Shown: positions 11,501-24,235 of the stretch, piece by piece
How the letters are laid out: the number at the start of each line of letters is the position of its first letter
How positions within the stretch are numbered: position 1 is the first letter of the stretch
Assembly (NCBI RefSeq): GCF_047663525.1
Contig: NC_092613.1
Location: forward strand, 3,249,501-3,313,500
Source: Anas platyrhynchos
Lineage: Eukaryota; Chordata; Aves; Anseriformes; Anatidae
DNA: 64,000 bases
Reading direction: 5' to 3'
Program-made: the position numbers and the translations under genes
The notes under the pieces: generated by a model
Databases searched by the model: none
What the model saw: the letters and a program-made list of their open reading frames with translations, nothing else
What the model was told of the DNA's origin: nothing

Positions 11501-14500
11501 TATTTTTCCTCCTGAGAATTTGTACCTGCAGCTCTGTGTTAACAAATCCCACTGGCTCTCAGTGCCAACACCAGTCACACGAGTGCCTCTGTGTCCTTCC
11601 TCAGGGGTGCCCAAGGTCGGGAGCATCCATCCCAGCTGGGGGTTACCCACTGCCTACCTTGGCATCCCTGCCCCAAAGAAGGCCCAAAACATCTGGCTGA
11701 GGGGCTATTTCCTTATCCCAGACCCCAAGCACACCCTGATTTGTCTCTCAATCTCTTGGCCATAAACCCAGATGAGCACTTCTCCATCTCACCCGTGGCG
11801 GGACATCTCACACCCCATCCAAGGTATGGCAGAGCTGTGAGGGACTGGTGGAGGGGGAAAAGCAGGAGGTCTTGGGGTTGGGAGAGGTCACTGAGAGGAC
11901 TAAAGCAGCTGATAAAAAAACCCATCCCAGTGCCCCAGCTGGAAATGATCATCCACATGAAGACAAGCGGGTTTGGGCAAGCCTCTCCTCCTGCGTGTCC
12001 CCCAACCCTCCGAGCTCCCCGCGCGCGGGGTTTCACTGCGCTTTAAGGACAGCACAGGCCCCAAGGTATGTGAAACACTGCTGGAGAGAGGAGTCTGGAT
12101 GCCATCCCGTACTCTCCCTGCTGAGCTCCCATCGCCAGCCCTTTCATACAGTGGCTCCCATCCACCCAGCGAGACAGTTGCCTGCGGGGCCGCTGCTCCC
12201 CGCCTCGGTGCAGAGGAGCCCGCGCCCATCAGGGAGAGCGGGGCTGCCCCTCTATAGCTGGCACAAGCAAAGGCATCTTCCCCTCATTAACCCCCCCAGG
12301 GTCGATTCTTCTCTCCCATAGAGCAGCACAACAGGGCTGGTTGCGGCACGGACCCAGACCAGCTGCAGCAGGGCAAGAAAGAGGAATCGGGGGCTTAGGA
12401 GAGCTTTCAGGAGCACTTTTGCCTGGGTAACACCCCTGGGCTGAGCTGTGCAGGTCCAGCACGGCCACGCTGCCCCAGCCAAAGATGCAGGCTCATGTCA
12501 TGAGCACCCTGCAGCATGGCTGTGTTTGCTCCAGCTTTGCAAGGAGCTGGGAGAGGGAGATTTTATTTCCCAAACCTCCTCACTGGGATGGGGGTGACAG
12601 CAGGAGGCAGCTCAGCTGCAGGGAGATGTGCCGGCTGTGCAGCGGGATGGGATGCAACCCTGGCTGTAGCACGGCTGGCCGTGATGTGGGCTCTGGCTTC
12701 ATACCTCCCTGCTCCCCCTGTGTTTCTCACTTCTCCTTCTTCTCCCCAGTTCCCGGAGCTTTCTGTGCCAGCTGCATAGTGCAGAGGTCCCCTGCCCGAT
12801 GGGTGCAGCCCGGGGACAGTGTCTGTGCCCCATGCCACCCCTAGGAATGCACCTCAAACCCAGCAACCCAGAGACCTCCGAGGGCATCCTCTGCCTCCAT
12901 GCGGGAGCTCATCCAGGCCCCACCGCCTGCCAGGCCCCATCCCATCCCCCCCGCTGCCCCACGGCTGTCAGCACGCAGGGCCATTGCCAAGACAGCAGCG
13001 CGCTGCATTGTCCGGGTCAGGCCCAAACACTGCCACCCGAGGGGAGCTTTGGATGCACAACAAAACTGGCAACACGAAAGAGACCCCAGAGGGGGGAAGA
13101 GACAAACAAACAGAGAAATCAACCCGAAAAAACAATGAATCTTTCTGAGCTGGGACAAATCCCATCGTCTCCGCTGCAGGGCTCAACCTCTGCTGACTGA
13201 CATGGCCACCGCCTCTGAGAAAGGGACCGGAGAGGAATGCAGCCACATGGGGGTCCCCAGGGGAGGTCGGGGGATGTTCGTGTCTGGGAGGGGGCTGGCA
13301 CAGGGATTGCAAAGCCTTTCAAGCCCCATCCCCATCGGAGGTGAGTGCTTGTGGCCCAGTTTTGGCTGCAACACCTGCACATCTCACCCCTGGGCAGAGG
13401 AGGAGGTGGGGAGGGGGCTGCAAATCAAGGGGAGGGCAGCAGGATGCAGAAGGATCCTGGACCTGATGGGAGACATTTGCTGAGGATGATTTTATGGACA
13501 TTTTAACCTCCCCTTTTCTTCATTACCTAGAAGTTACAGCCCCTTCAAGATGCTCAAAGCTAGAGCTAATGGCACAGAGCATGTAGCACAGACTCTCTGC
13601 AGCTGGGAAAGGGGGCAATTGGCATCACCCTGGGGCCAGGGTGTCCCCAGACACCAGGGCTCTGTGCCCAGCTCTTTCAAGGGGAATCCAGAAGGTCCCA
13701 GCCCCCATCACGCCTTAATTTCCCCATGAAGATGAGGACTTTCCTCTTCCAAACACCCAAGCTCAGCGGATGAGCCTTCGGCTTTGCACACTGAGCCTCC
13801 CTTTGGGCTGGAAATAGGGGCTGGTGTGCAGGGGATGGTGGGGTCCCACCTTGAGGAAGGTCTGGAAAGTCATTGGGAGGAAGTCAGCAAAAACAAGAAT
13901 AAGACGAGCTCGGGGAGAGGCTGGGGAAAGGGAAGAATGAGGAGGCGGCGGCAGGGAGACAGACTGCGCCAACCATCTGCTGCGGGCACTTCCAATTCCT
14001 TGGGCTCGTTTCAGCTCTGCTTGCCTCAGCTTTGCTGTGGGAGCTGCCACATGGGAGCTTGTCCCCAGCACCAGCCCAGCCCTCAGGGGACACGTGGGAT
14101 GGGGCAGGATGGGACCCAGCCTGGGACAGACAGATGGAGGTGGCATCTGTGCCTAGGACAGGGCCAGCCAGGGCTCCTCCCCACAGCACCCACAGGGGTC
14201 AGAGACCTTCAGCAACTGATTCCTGAGGCTCAAAGCCAGCCTGGAGCTGCCCAGGGGAAGGAAAATCTGCTTGGAGAAGCTGGGATGCTTTACACCACGA
14301 GGCAGGTGCCCCTTGGGGTATTAAAAAAACCTTGGGGGCTTGTTAATGATACCTCAATTCAAGCACTCAAGCCTGGACAGGGGACACGTACCTGGGGCTG
14401 CCAAGTTCTGCTCTGTGCTAGAATTGCTCCCCACCTCCCCAAGCAGCTTCTTTGAAACCATTTGCACCTCCCAATGCTCCCCTCACCCTCCCCAGTGCTG

Positions 14501-16328
14501 CCTTCCTGCCTGTCCCCACCTCAGCCCCTCACCCTGGCCCTGGGGGTTCCCACAGCTCCCACGCCAGCCAGCAAGAGCACACACAAAACTCTCCAGCCAC
14601 AATTTGGGCAGCCCCTGTCCTCCTCCCTATGGGATTTGTCTCACTAGAACGGAGCCCCCCGCCATGGGGCCAGTATTATGCTGGTGGCTAAGGCCACCAA
14701 CCCCTGCCATGCTGCAGCCCACCCTGGGTGCCTTTGGGGGGACCCCACCCTCATAAGGGACCCACAAGGTCTTTGTCTTGGCCCTACCATAACAAAAGGA
14801 TAACAACAAGCCATTGTGTTCTGCACAGCCCTTTTATCCCTCATTTGGGGGATCAGCATGGGAGGGAAAACCCAGCTGTTAATTATTCCTTCATCACATA
14901 TGCAAAAAGCAAGCTGCCCATTGGCCACACCACAGGAACCCACTCACATGGTGCAGCATTTGCTCTCCATTGGCTTTGTGGCCAGCAGTGATTTAGGAGG
15001 CCAGGCATCACCTCCCTCAGGGCTGTCCTCGCAGGTCCCCAGGCTCCCTGAGGGATCCAAATCTTTTGCCAGTGCCTGCACGATGCACACCTCTAATGCA
15101 GACCAGATGAGCCTGATGTGTGCCTTCAACTGCCAGCTGCTGGTGCCGCAGGGACCCGGGTGCTCCAGCTGCAGCTCCGGGCACTGTGGGCTTTTGCAGC
15201 AGGATCCCATGGGGAAGACAATTGTCCCAGTGCCTCCACGCTGTGAGTGCTGACTGCCCTTTGTTGTATCATAGCAGGGCTTACCTTTATCCTACAAAAC
15301 TGCTGGCGTTTAGGAGTTCAGAGGGAAAAAGAGTTTGCCATGAAGGCAGCCCCGCTCCTCAGAGGGGCGTGCTGGGCAGCAGGGACCAGGGTGGTACCCA
15401 GGGGAGCAGCACGCACCCCAGTGTGTGCCACCAAGTCTTTCACCCCCAAAATTGCACCCATCTTGTCTTGAACAACCCAAAGCACCCCAGGCTGCAGTGG
15501 TGGCTGCTTGCCAAGGCACTCAGAGCCACACACCCCTCGCCTGAGGTTTTGCACCCAGGCTCAGCACTGCTGCAGAGGACACACACCACGCCTGGGCTTT
15601 CATTTCCCTCCTTGGGTGAGCTTCATGTTTAGCCCCAAGACCAGAGCAAGCTGCAGCACTGTGTGCTGGCCTGGGCTGACTCTCTCCAGCCTCTGCGTGG
15701 GTGCTTGGGCTCTGAGCCATTCACCAGCACCACAGGGTAAAGCCACCAAAGCCAAAAGCTGCAGGTGGTCCTGGGGGCATGGGCAGAGGCAATAGGTTGA
15801 GGGCAGCAGAGGGGATTTGAGAAAAGTGGGAAGATACATCAAAAGTGATCACTCACCAAGTGGCTTAACACAATCAGCTTAGAGCACTAACGAGGAAAAA
15901 CAGCCGCTGAAAGAAGTCAGAGCTTTAATCTTGGAGCAAATCCTGGCACTCCCCTCCCTGCCCCGTCCATCCCCCAAGTACTTTGCCGTCTGTCCCCCAG
16001 CAGCCCAGGGGATGTTTATTTGCATGGACTGCGGTGAGCAGGGTCTGCCCAAGGCTGGGGACACCATCACGGGAGGACAGGCAGAGGGGAGCCAGGGCGG
16101 GATGCTCTATGACCCCGCAATAGGTAATGCTACAGGAAAGCAGGGAAGGAGGCAACTGGAGGGAGAGGCCACGGTCAGGGGAGAGCCGCTGCTACTGGAA
16201 CAAACCCCACAGGTCAGGACTCAGCATTACAGGGTGACTAGAAAGAGTGTGAGCAGGATGTGGCCAGGACACCATCCCACAAATGCTGGGAAACCAAGCC
16301 AGCCCCTCTTCCTATCTCATTTCACCAG

Positions 16329-16378
16329 GTAATTGCCTCTTCCAATTACACAATTACTGTGAGCAAAGGTAATTACAG
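16329..16378. promoter_or_regulatory. Cluster of TAAT homeodomain-type sites
   Basis: Four AATT cores within 50 bp (GGTAATTGCC, CCAATTACA, CAATTACTG, GGTAATTACAG), about 250 bp from the direct repeats that also carry TTAATTA. This is a plausible homeodomain-bound enhancer. It is based on motif density only. Confidence 0.35.
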
Positions 16379-16630
16379 AACAGAGGCGTATAATCATGCT
16401 GCGACTGCCATAACTCAGGGTAGCAAAACTGAGGAGCGAGACACATCCAGTGAGATGATGCTGGAAGGGAAATCACCTCCAAAAAGGGGGGACAGGGACA
16501 GCACAGCAGCAAGGAACCACTGACAACCCCAGGGCCATAGAACAAGATCCCCTTGGCACAGGGGGATGCAGGCAGCACATGCACGTTTGCACACACGTGT
16601 GCACCAAAAGATGGTCTCTTAACTTTGACA

Positions 16631-16704
16631 GCTGGGTGGAAGGATGAATTACAGAGCTAGGCAGCTACCAGCGGTTTGGCATCATAGTGTGTTAATTATT
16701 TTAA
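16631..16704 (+). repeat. Direct repeat, copy 1 (TTAATTA-containing)
   Basis: A 74-bp unit starting GCTGGGTGGAAGGATGAATT and ending at GTGTTAATTATTTTAA. It is about 84% identical to 16821-16894, 190 bp away, and most differences are transitions. It has no CR1 or MIR resemblance. Confidence 0.8.
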
Positions 16705-16820
16705 CGTATACAGGTCCGCTGCCCCATTTCTTCCTTTTCCCTAGGCACAGGGCTTGGTTTCGCAGCATTTTTCTGCCAGGTCAGGGCTGCTTTATGATTG
16801 CCCAGAGGGAGGTATTAATG

Positions 16821-16894
16821 GCTGGGTGGAAGGATGAATTACAGGGCTGGGCAGCTGCTAGCAGTTTGGGATTGCAATGTGTTAATTACATTAA
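16821..16894 (+). repeat. Direct repeat, copy 2
   Basis: The partner of 16631-16704. The first 24 bp are identical and the TGTTAATTA homeodomain-type core is kept in both copies. Confidence 0.8.
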
Positions 16895-17049
16895 AGGCAC
16901 TAAATACTTTCCCTGTGCTGATGAGGGAAGGTGGAGAGACACTTCAGGAGGCTGTGGCATGTCCAAACCCCTAGTGGGAATTGGGGTGCACAGACAGCTC
17001 GTCCCCGCCAGCTCCTTTGGAAAAGGCAGGGTTTTAACACCCTGACCCA

Positions 17050-17830
17050 GAGATCCATAAAGCCACAGCACCACGCACTCGCCCTCCGGACGGGCAGGAC
17101 TGGAGGAAGCATTTTCCTTCCAGTTTCTCCGACTTTACACAGCCAGGTGCCCTCCGGAGCCGGCACTGCGGCTTGGGGGCAGGAGGGAAACCTCCGTTCC
17201 TGCAGCAAAGAGAAAGCAGCCTCCCCGCCAGCGGGGACAAAAACCCCAGCTCCCGCGGGGCAGGGGGTGGCCCCGCAGCTCCCGGCCCCCTGTCGCTAGG
17301 TGGCGGTGCCGCATCTCCGCCCGGAGCCCAGCCCGGAGCCGAGCCCGGAGCCGAGCCCGGAGCCGAGCCCGGAGCCGAGCCCGGCGCCCGCTGCCGCAGC
17401 GGCGGGGGGAGACGGCGGGGGTGGGGGGCGCGGATCGCGGCAAAGCGAAGCCGCCAGGCATCTGCGTTGCCCTGGAAACGGCCCCTTTCCTGGCTGAGGC
17501 TTTATTTGGGTGGGAAAAGGAGGATTTTGGCTGCTGAGCTGGGATTGCTCCTGAAACCGTCTCGGCTCTGCGCTCACGTGCGCTGCCCACGTTTCTGAGC
17601 ATGAAGAGGATGCGGGTCCCAAATTCCCCACTCGGGCCCACAAACAGCCTACCGGGTCCTCGTGCAGACCCCAGCTGTCCCCTCGCAGTGGGGATGGGGC
17701 CCCGCGTTGCACGAACTCTAGGTCGGGCAGGCGAGAAAAGCTGCCTGGTGCTGCTGCCCCCCGTCCTGCGCCCACACCCCTCCGGGGTACAAAAGGACCG
17801 TGCAGCACAGGCAAACACCCAGCAGCAGCA
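17050..17830. promoter_or_regulatory. CpG island without an assigned gene
   Basis: A GC-rich, CpG-dense block midway in the gene-free left part. It contains a 12-bp tandem repeat (17320-17386), an RFX X-box-like site GTTGCCCTGGAAAC (17466-17479) and a CACGTG E-box (17575-17580). I see no convincing splice donor or coding exon on either strand. It may be a promoter of a non-coding RNA, an alternative promoter of the leftward gene, or an orphan island regulating ALX3. Confidence 0.55.
17320..17386 (+). repeat. 12-bp tandem repeat (GAGCCCGGAGCC)n, about 5 units
   Basis: Near-perfect copies of GAGCCCGGAGCC, translating as (Pro-Glu-Pro-Ser)n or (Ala-Glu-Pro-Gly)n in the open frames. It is a minisatellite inside the CpG island; the frames have no family resemblance. 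Confidence 0.85.
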
Positions 17831-20398
17831 GAGCGGCCGATGCCAGCGCTCCCAGCTGACCTCCCAGGCGTGGAACCCCTTAAGGAAATCAGTTTATTTC
17901 AATCGTGTCTGGCACATGGTACAAACCAATCTAGAAACCAGTTCCATTAAATCAGTGTAATTTCTGGGCATGTAACAGCTCTGGTTTAACAATGCATCAC
18001 ACAAGAGGCTCAATCCACATCAGACCATGCCAGCCAGACTTTCAGAGCTGTTTTTCCTGCCTAAGCCTCACACCTTCCTTCCGCTCTCCAGGACCAGCAG
18101 CTGTGATGGGGCAGGCACAGAGCTGAATCAATACCTGCTTGGGAAAGAAGCAGCAAAACCTGAAGATGGTTTCTCTCTGCTGTGGTCAGGTCTGGGAGGC
18201 ACAGCTGGAGACTGAAAAACATGGTTAAAATGCACAGGAGTAGCTGAAAGGGGAGAAATTCTCCTCAAATTCAAAACAAGCTGGAGGACTAAGCCCATGG
18301 ACTTGGCAGAGCAGAGAGATGTCACAGTGCAGGTACAGGACGCTGCAGCACTGGGATATGGGGATGGAGGTGAAGTCAGGGAATGGGCATAACCTGGGCT
18401 CCAGCACAGGGCTGATGAAGGATGGGAGCAAATAAGCCGGAGTTGCTCAGCTCCTCTGGTTCACTCTGTGCAGAAAGCACCAAGATGCAGGGCTGTGAGA
18501 CATTGTCTCTGAGCCCATAAATCCAGTATCCAGACAGCATCTTCATCTGGAAAAACCCACAGCACTGACCACCCACCCAATGTGGGCAGTTTAGGGAAGA
18601 GATTTTAGGGCTTGCTCCCTCCTTTCAAACATGATCAGGCCAGACCCCAGACGGGATGATGGGAGGTGAAGAGGGACAGGAAAAACACAGCCTTTGTCTG
18701 CAATTCTTGTCTCAAATCTCACCAGGGAGCAAGTGGGACCCATGAGTCCCTGGGTCTTCAGAGGCAAGGTAAAGGGACCACAGCAAAGCCTAAAAAAGGG
18801 ATGAAGTTAAACCACAATGAATAGCCAGTTATTTCCTGGATGCTTTCGTGTCCAGCAGCTTTTAACCACACTGAGAATGGCTCCACCAGCAGAAATCAGG
18901 GCAACGCACTCCAGCCTCAGTGCTGGGGAGCGGCACTAAGACCATACACATCCTCCAGCCACTCGTTTCTTTGGCAGAGGGGACGAGGGAAAGCAGCAAG
19001 ATCTGCTCATTCTCAGCTGTGTTTCCACAGTCCCTCAGGATTTCATTCCCTGACACTAGGGCATCGAATTTCCATGACTGAGGATCAGCCTCTTATCATG
19101 GGGGCCTGCAGGAAATTGGTGCTGATGGGAGGCCATGGGAGTCCACAAAGCATTTGGAGGCTGAAGCCTTCAGACCAAAGTCATCCATCGTCCCTGCTGC
19201 TGCTGGGACAGGCACAGAGCCCAGGCCCCTTTGGGGCACCAACCCTATGGGCTGGATAGAACACATCGGGGTGCACCCAGGTGGGGTCGTTAGGATTTAT
19301 CCTGGGAATTGTTCATTTGGGGAGGGCACAGCCCTCACCTCCTGTTTTCTTACATCACCATGCAGGTGCTGGGAAGGGTACATCAAATGGGGCAGGTACA
19401 TGAGACCTGGGACAATCTAGGGATTGGACACAGAGTCAACAGCCTGCTGCAGCCAGCATGGCACAGACCCCTCCTCACCCTCTTCTACAACAAGAAGGAA
19501 GCAGAGGTGTTGGCAGGGAGCATAGCCCCACGCACTGTTACGCCAGGAGCAGCACTCAGCCCTCAACCCTTACCCTACACCAAGAAAAGAGCAGACAGAA
19601 GCAGGTTAACAAGAGCCAACCCCCTCCACCTGCTGTCAGTCACCCTGACTCAGGACAGTGGATGACAGTGACTGACAGCCACTCAGAAGGGATTGATCCT
19701 CTTGGAGGAGGAAGAGGAGGAGGAGGAAGAGTAGGGGAACTTCCCCCACACCAGGCCTGTCTGCTCCATATTTATTGAAACAACAAACACAGGCTCTGCC
19801 TCCAGGTGCTCCTGCACATTCCTGCATGGCTGGCAGAAGCTGGAGCCAGCAGTGGGTGTGATTCAGCTGGCCTCCTGGAAAAAGGCATCATCCCACAGGT
19901 GGCTGCTCAGCATGTCCTGCAGAGCTGCCCCGTGCTCGCCGCAGGCAGGGGGGGGCACACCAGGTCTGCTGAGCGGAGATGTCCAAACAAAGGGGTGGTG
20001 GGATGTAGGGTGATGGATTTCATGTTGCTCCTGCACCTATAGAACGGACATGTCCTGCAGACTAGCTGCATTTTTCTTCCCATAGCATTTTTCTTCCTGC
20101 CCCATTCCCATCCAGGGAGGGTATTTCTGCTGCTATTTGCCCCACACACACACTTTGGAGCTAGATCCAACTCTGCTCCTTCCGAGAATAAATCACTGCC
20201 TTGGGTGGTGAGTAAAAGTCTGCCGCGCTCTCACCCAGAAGTGTTCACATTAACGGGCAGGGGGGAATTAATCCTCCACGCGCAGGCAAGAGCTCAGGGA
20301 TGTCCCTGCTGGAATCAATGAAAGGAAGGATTTCAGCCCAAAAGACATCACGGCCTCAACAGGGTTAGTGTGTCACACACTGCCGCAGGCTGCCCCGT

Positions 20399-20436
20399 TT
20401 GAATTAAATGAGTTAATGAGATTACTGCAAGCCAGG
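20399..20436. promoter_or_regulatory. TAAT-rich candidate regulatory block
   Basis: GAATTAAATGAGTTAATGAG followed by ATTACTGC packs three homeodomain-type cores into about 30 bp within GC-richer, repeat-free sequence (about 20215-20440). Possible conserved non-coding element; unproven. Confidence 0.3.
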
Positions 20437-21344
20437 ACAGGGGGGGTCAAGAAGCTCCATGCCCCCCTCTGAGGAAAAGTGTTCCTGCTCGCAGCTTACC
20501 AGCACTGCCTCTGTGCCAGGGACTGTGGGATGCTTCACGGGGCAGGGGATGGGGCAGACGCTGCTAAACCCCCTGAGTCTCCTCTCTTGGTGCCCTGCTC
20601 TTGTCAGGGTAGGCAGTGATGTAGAGAGGGTGGGAGCAAATCAAGCAGCACTACAGAAACCTGCATAGCAAAGGAAGGTGCAGCAATGTCATTGTTCCCT
20701 GCTGCAAATTAACCTTCCTGTGCAATTTTATCCTCTGGTGGGATCACCAGGTCCCCGTGCATGGTTTGGGATGGGTGGTGAGGATGAGGCAGCCTCAGCT
20801 CAGCTCCCTGGGGTATAAGGCTGCATTTTCCAGGGCAGAGGCACAGAGAGGGACATTCTGCATCCCCTTTGGTGCCGGCAGCCCCAGCTAATAACCGTGA
20901 CTCCTCCATGTGCAGAGGAAGCAGGGTTAATGCTGAGGGAAGCCACACTGAGCCCCTGCCCTGGGTGAAGTTATTGAATTCAGTTCATTGGAGGAGAGAG
21001 CCCAGCACGCTGCGCCTGGGAGCCAGGTGGGACCCATTAAAGCCTGTCCTGGGGACAGGGCAGCGCTAGCCCCCGGGTCACAGGTGCTCCTGGGTCACAC
21101 ATGCCCTCGGGAGAAGGGAAGGAAGGAGGGGAGCCAAGGGGACCTGCTGGTGCAGCCTGGATCCTGCTGACAGGGTAACTCCGTCAGCCTGAGAGCAGCA
21201 AGGGGTGTGCTGGGCCCCTCATTACCCCAGTGGGCAGTTTTAGACTCAAAAAAGGTGGTCACCTGAGCAGCAAAGTGTAGGCTGCATGAGCCCCATGGTG
21301 CTCTGAGACCCTCTGCCCCTACAAGCATTGTCCCCAAGACCCCA

Positions 21345-21368
21345 GCATATTCTATGATTCTATGACTG
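21345..21368 (+). mobile_element. Possible CR1 tail (two ATTCTATG units)
   Basis: ATTCTATGATTCTATGA is the classical CR1 terminal octamer repeat. The sequence just upstream does not align obviously with CR1, so this may be an eroded copy or chance. Confidence 0.35.
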
Positions 21369-22094
21369 AGAAGAAGCAACGTCAAAAAAGCCAACAATAA
21401 ATCAGTGCATTTCCCCAAACACAGCCTGATTCTGCTGATCTCATTTTATCACTGAACAAGGAATGTAGTAATCAGATCCCATCATAATTTTTACTATGAC
21501 CCAGTCCCCTAAAACATTAACTTTCCCTCAGATTACCTGGATCTGAGGACTTTCCCACAGACTGCACATCCCGGGACCCTGGTTCTCCAAACCCCAGCCC
21601 TGGTGATCCCTCCCAGAGCATCCTTTCCACTAACTCACAGGATCGGCTGCTGGACCATTATCCGTGCTCCCTCAGGTAAAGAGCTAAGGGCTGATCCTCA
21701 TGGTTTCTTCCTCCCCAACTACTCTGGGCTCAGAGTTTTAATGTGAAAATGCTGTGGGTTATTTCAGGAATGGGAGGAAGACATCTTTTACTCCAATTTG
21801 GCAGGGGTCACCTCCGCTTATTGCTCTGAGCTTCCCCCCCTGCTGCTCCAAAGGCTTTGAACCAGTTCAGATCCCATTAATGCGGTTAACCAACAGCAGG
21901 GAAAATGTAGGTTTAATATCAGGGGGAATACAGGGTGCCTGCTGGTGTTTAGGGCCTGATTCAGTGGGACGCTCAGACTCTCCATCACCCAGGCAGCCCC
22001 CTGTTTCATGCATGGGTGCTGTTCTTGATAAACACCCAACACAAGGAGAAAGAGAAGCTCAGATCATGGAAATGAAGCAGCTCTGCTGGCCTCA

Positions 22095-22180
22095 GCGCCG
22101 CCACATCTCCCGCTGTTGTGTTGATGCCAATTAGCTTTCTTAGAGCAATTAATGAGCTCCAACACCTCCAGCCATCACCT
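22095..22180. promoter_or_regulatory. TAAT-rich candidate regulatory block
   Basis: GCCAATTAGC and GCAATTAATGAGC lie within 35 bp in non-repetitive sequence. Same reasoning and limits as the block at 20399. Confidence 0.3.
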
Positions 22181-23746
22181 TCCTATAGCTGCAACAGCCT
22201 GGAGAGCAACACACGCCTGTTACAGGTTGCAAGCTGGCTCAGGCGGCTTTGGGCTAAGAGAATGAGCAAGGAAGGAGGTTTGCATCGTGCATCCGCTGAA
22301 ATCTCAAGGCTGAACTGGAAGTCACCAGAAGGAAGGAGGGAGCACAAGCCCAATATGCCAAACAAGTGGTTAACCCAGGGCACTGCCCATATGAGCTGTA
22401 CATGCTGGCCTGGTTCCTCGGCACGGACACAACCTCCCAGTGACATCCAGCTGAGCTTTCCTTGGGTGCCTGAGAATTCTGGGGGGTGAAACTGATTAAA
22501 AGTTCAATGGTGTGGTTTTGTTTCCTATCAAGGGACGTTTGAGGCATGGAACAGCTTGCAGCTCCTCTCAGGGAGATTTGCAGTTGAAAGGTCAAAGCTG
22601 TTTCTGGTTCCCCTTATCAGAGTTGGCCGAGCGAGAAGGAAACCTTTTGCTGTCTGGGTCGGGTAGGAGAGGTCACGCCGAGGACAGAGCACCGAGGCAC
22701 TGGGGGTCCGGAGATGAGGCACCGATGACAGAAGGTGGGAAGAAACCCAGGAGACAGGAACTCTGCCCTATCCCCAGTCCTACAGACAAAGCAACAGAGG
22801 GGAAGGCAACCCTCCCCACCACCCCTGCATGCCCCCATTGTCCCTTCCACAGGAGAATTAAGGGCACTGGGGTGTGATGGCTCAGGTACCATTACCCAAA
22901 GTGGATTTGAGCAACACAACCATGGGGTTGGCCCCACGGGTGGTGGTGGTGGTAGCCACTCAGCTCCATGAACCTGCCCCATATCCCTCCCAGCACTACT
23001 GAACTGGGTTGAGTTTGGTTTGGATTGGTTTGGTTTGGTTCGCATCATCGACATGGATGTGGTTTGGGTGCTGGACCCAAACAGAGCTCAGGTCTTACCC
23101 AATTCTGCCTCATTCTCAGATCTCATCCTCCTCTCTCCAGCCATCCCAGCCTGTAGCAGCTTGGAGACAACCCAACCCATGCTCTGAGCCACGGGGCACT
23201 AGGATTTCCCCTTTGCCTGCTCCCAGCTGTCTCCCAGCTCCTTCCCGTTCCCACCCAAGTGTGTCCTCGCTCACCTTAAATCAGGCAGTGGCTTGAGGCT
23301 GGGAGCCAGGGCAGGCAGGCAGTGAAACAGGGGTGGGAAGCACGAAGCCTTGACAGCCCATCTGGTGTTCGCTTGGTGTTGTCACCTTTCATTTACCCTG
23401 ACAGGTACAGGGCTCACCACCACCCCACTCTCTTGAAGTCCTGACATGCACAATTTGATGACAGAAGCATTAAATGCCTGCCGATGTGCCTGCTGCAAAA
23501 GCACTCACCCTTTGCAGAGCGTGCAAACAGAAAGCACGGGACGAGGAGGGGAAGAAGAGCCCCCAGCATCATCACCCCCGCTGCATCTGCATGAAGATGG
23601 GACCCTCCAAGGCTCCTCCAGGCCAGCCTCCGTCCCCAGCTTCCTTGGGCAGCCCAGCACCACCAACCCATCACGAAGACACCAGACGGAGGGATGGTGG
23701 GGTGTCTTCTACCCTTAACACAGCAAACAACCCATGCTGGTGCCCC

Positions 23747-23787
23747 GTGCCTCAGTTTCCCTGTCTGAAAGGGGAACCTCTGCACCC
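23747..23787 (-). repeat. MIR-like SINE remnant
   Basis: GTGCCTCAGTTTCCCTGTCT is the reverse complement of the MIR core and is closely matched. Confidence 0.6.
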
Positions 23788-24235
23788 CCTGCTGAACTGC
23801 GGCTTGAGATGCTGAGAGACAGAGGCTCCCGTGTGCATGCAGCACCACGCGCCGTGCAGCCGCTCACTCCACACCGCGTCCGTCTGTCTGTCCCAGCAGA
23901 TCCCAGCCGGCAGCGGGGCTCACACCTAAGTGGGAGCGACAGCGGCGAGAAAATACGGCTCTGCCCAGGCTCCCCGCCGAGCCCCCGGGGACGGCTCCCT
24001 CCCACTCTCCCCTCCCTCCCTCCCCCCCCACACACACCAAAAAACGATTGCTTTCAGGTGTCGGCCAGTTCATAAAATAAATCTTCCCCTTAAGGAAGGG
24101 GGAGGTTTGCAAGGGGGTATTTTTTCCAAAGGCTAAACACAAACCAGAAGGCAGCGGACTGCGGCACGTTGGCTCTGCTTAGATTTCCTTGTCCTTTCGG
24201 GACATGGTTGGAGACACATAGCTTGATTTTTCCTT

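Larger units (their letters stand above)
5080..16320. other. Gene-free interval
   Basis: Open frames here are short and without family resemblance. Observed items are MIR-like fragments (about 7203, 8530), an A/AAT tract at 7249-7269, a (CTG)5-6 run at about 9645-9662, a perfect CRE TGACGTCA at 10686-10693, and a perfect GC palindrome at 12017-12030. Nothing else is supported. Confidence 0.6.
17850..24130. other. Gene-free interval
   Basis: No coding exon seen. It contains a GGA/GAA purine tract (about 19700-19735), a possible CR1 tail (21345), a (TTGGT)n-type run (about 22996-23040), a MIR remnant (23747) and a small GC-rich, CpG-containing patch at about 23820-24010. Confidence 0.6.

Noticed and set aside
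17173-17598. Frame with (AEPG)n / (PEPS)n repeats
   Set aside because: The repeats translate a 12-bp minisatellite; several frames are open only because the DNA is GC-rich.
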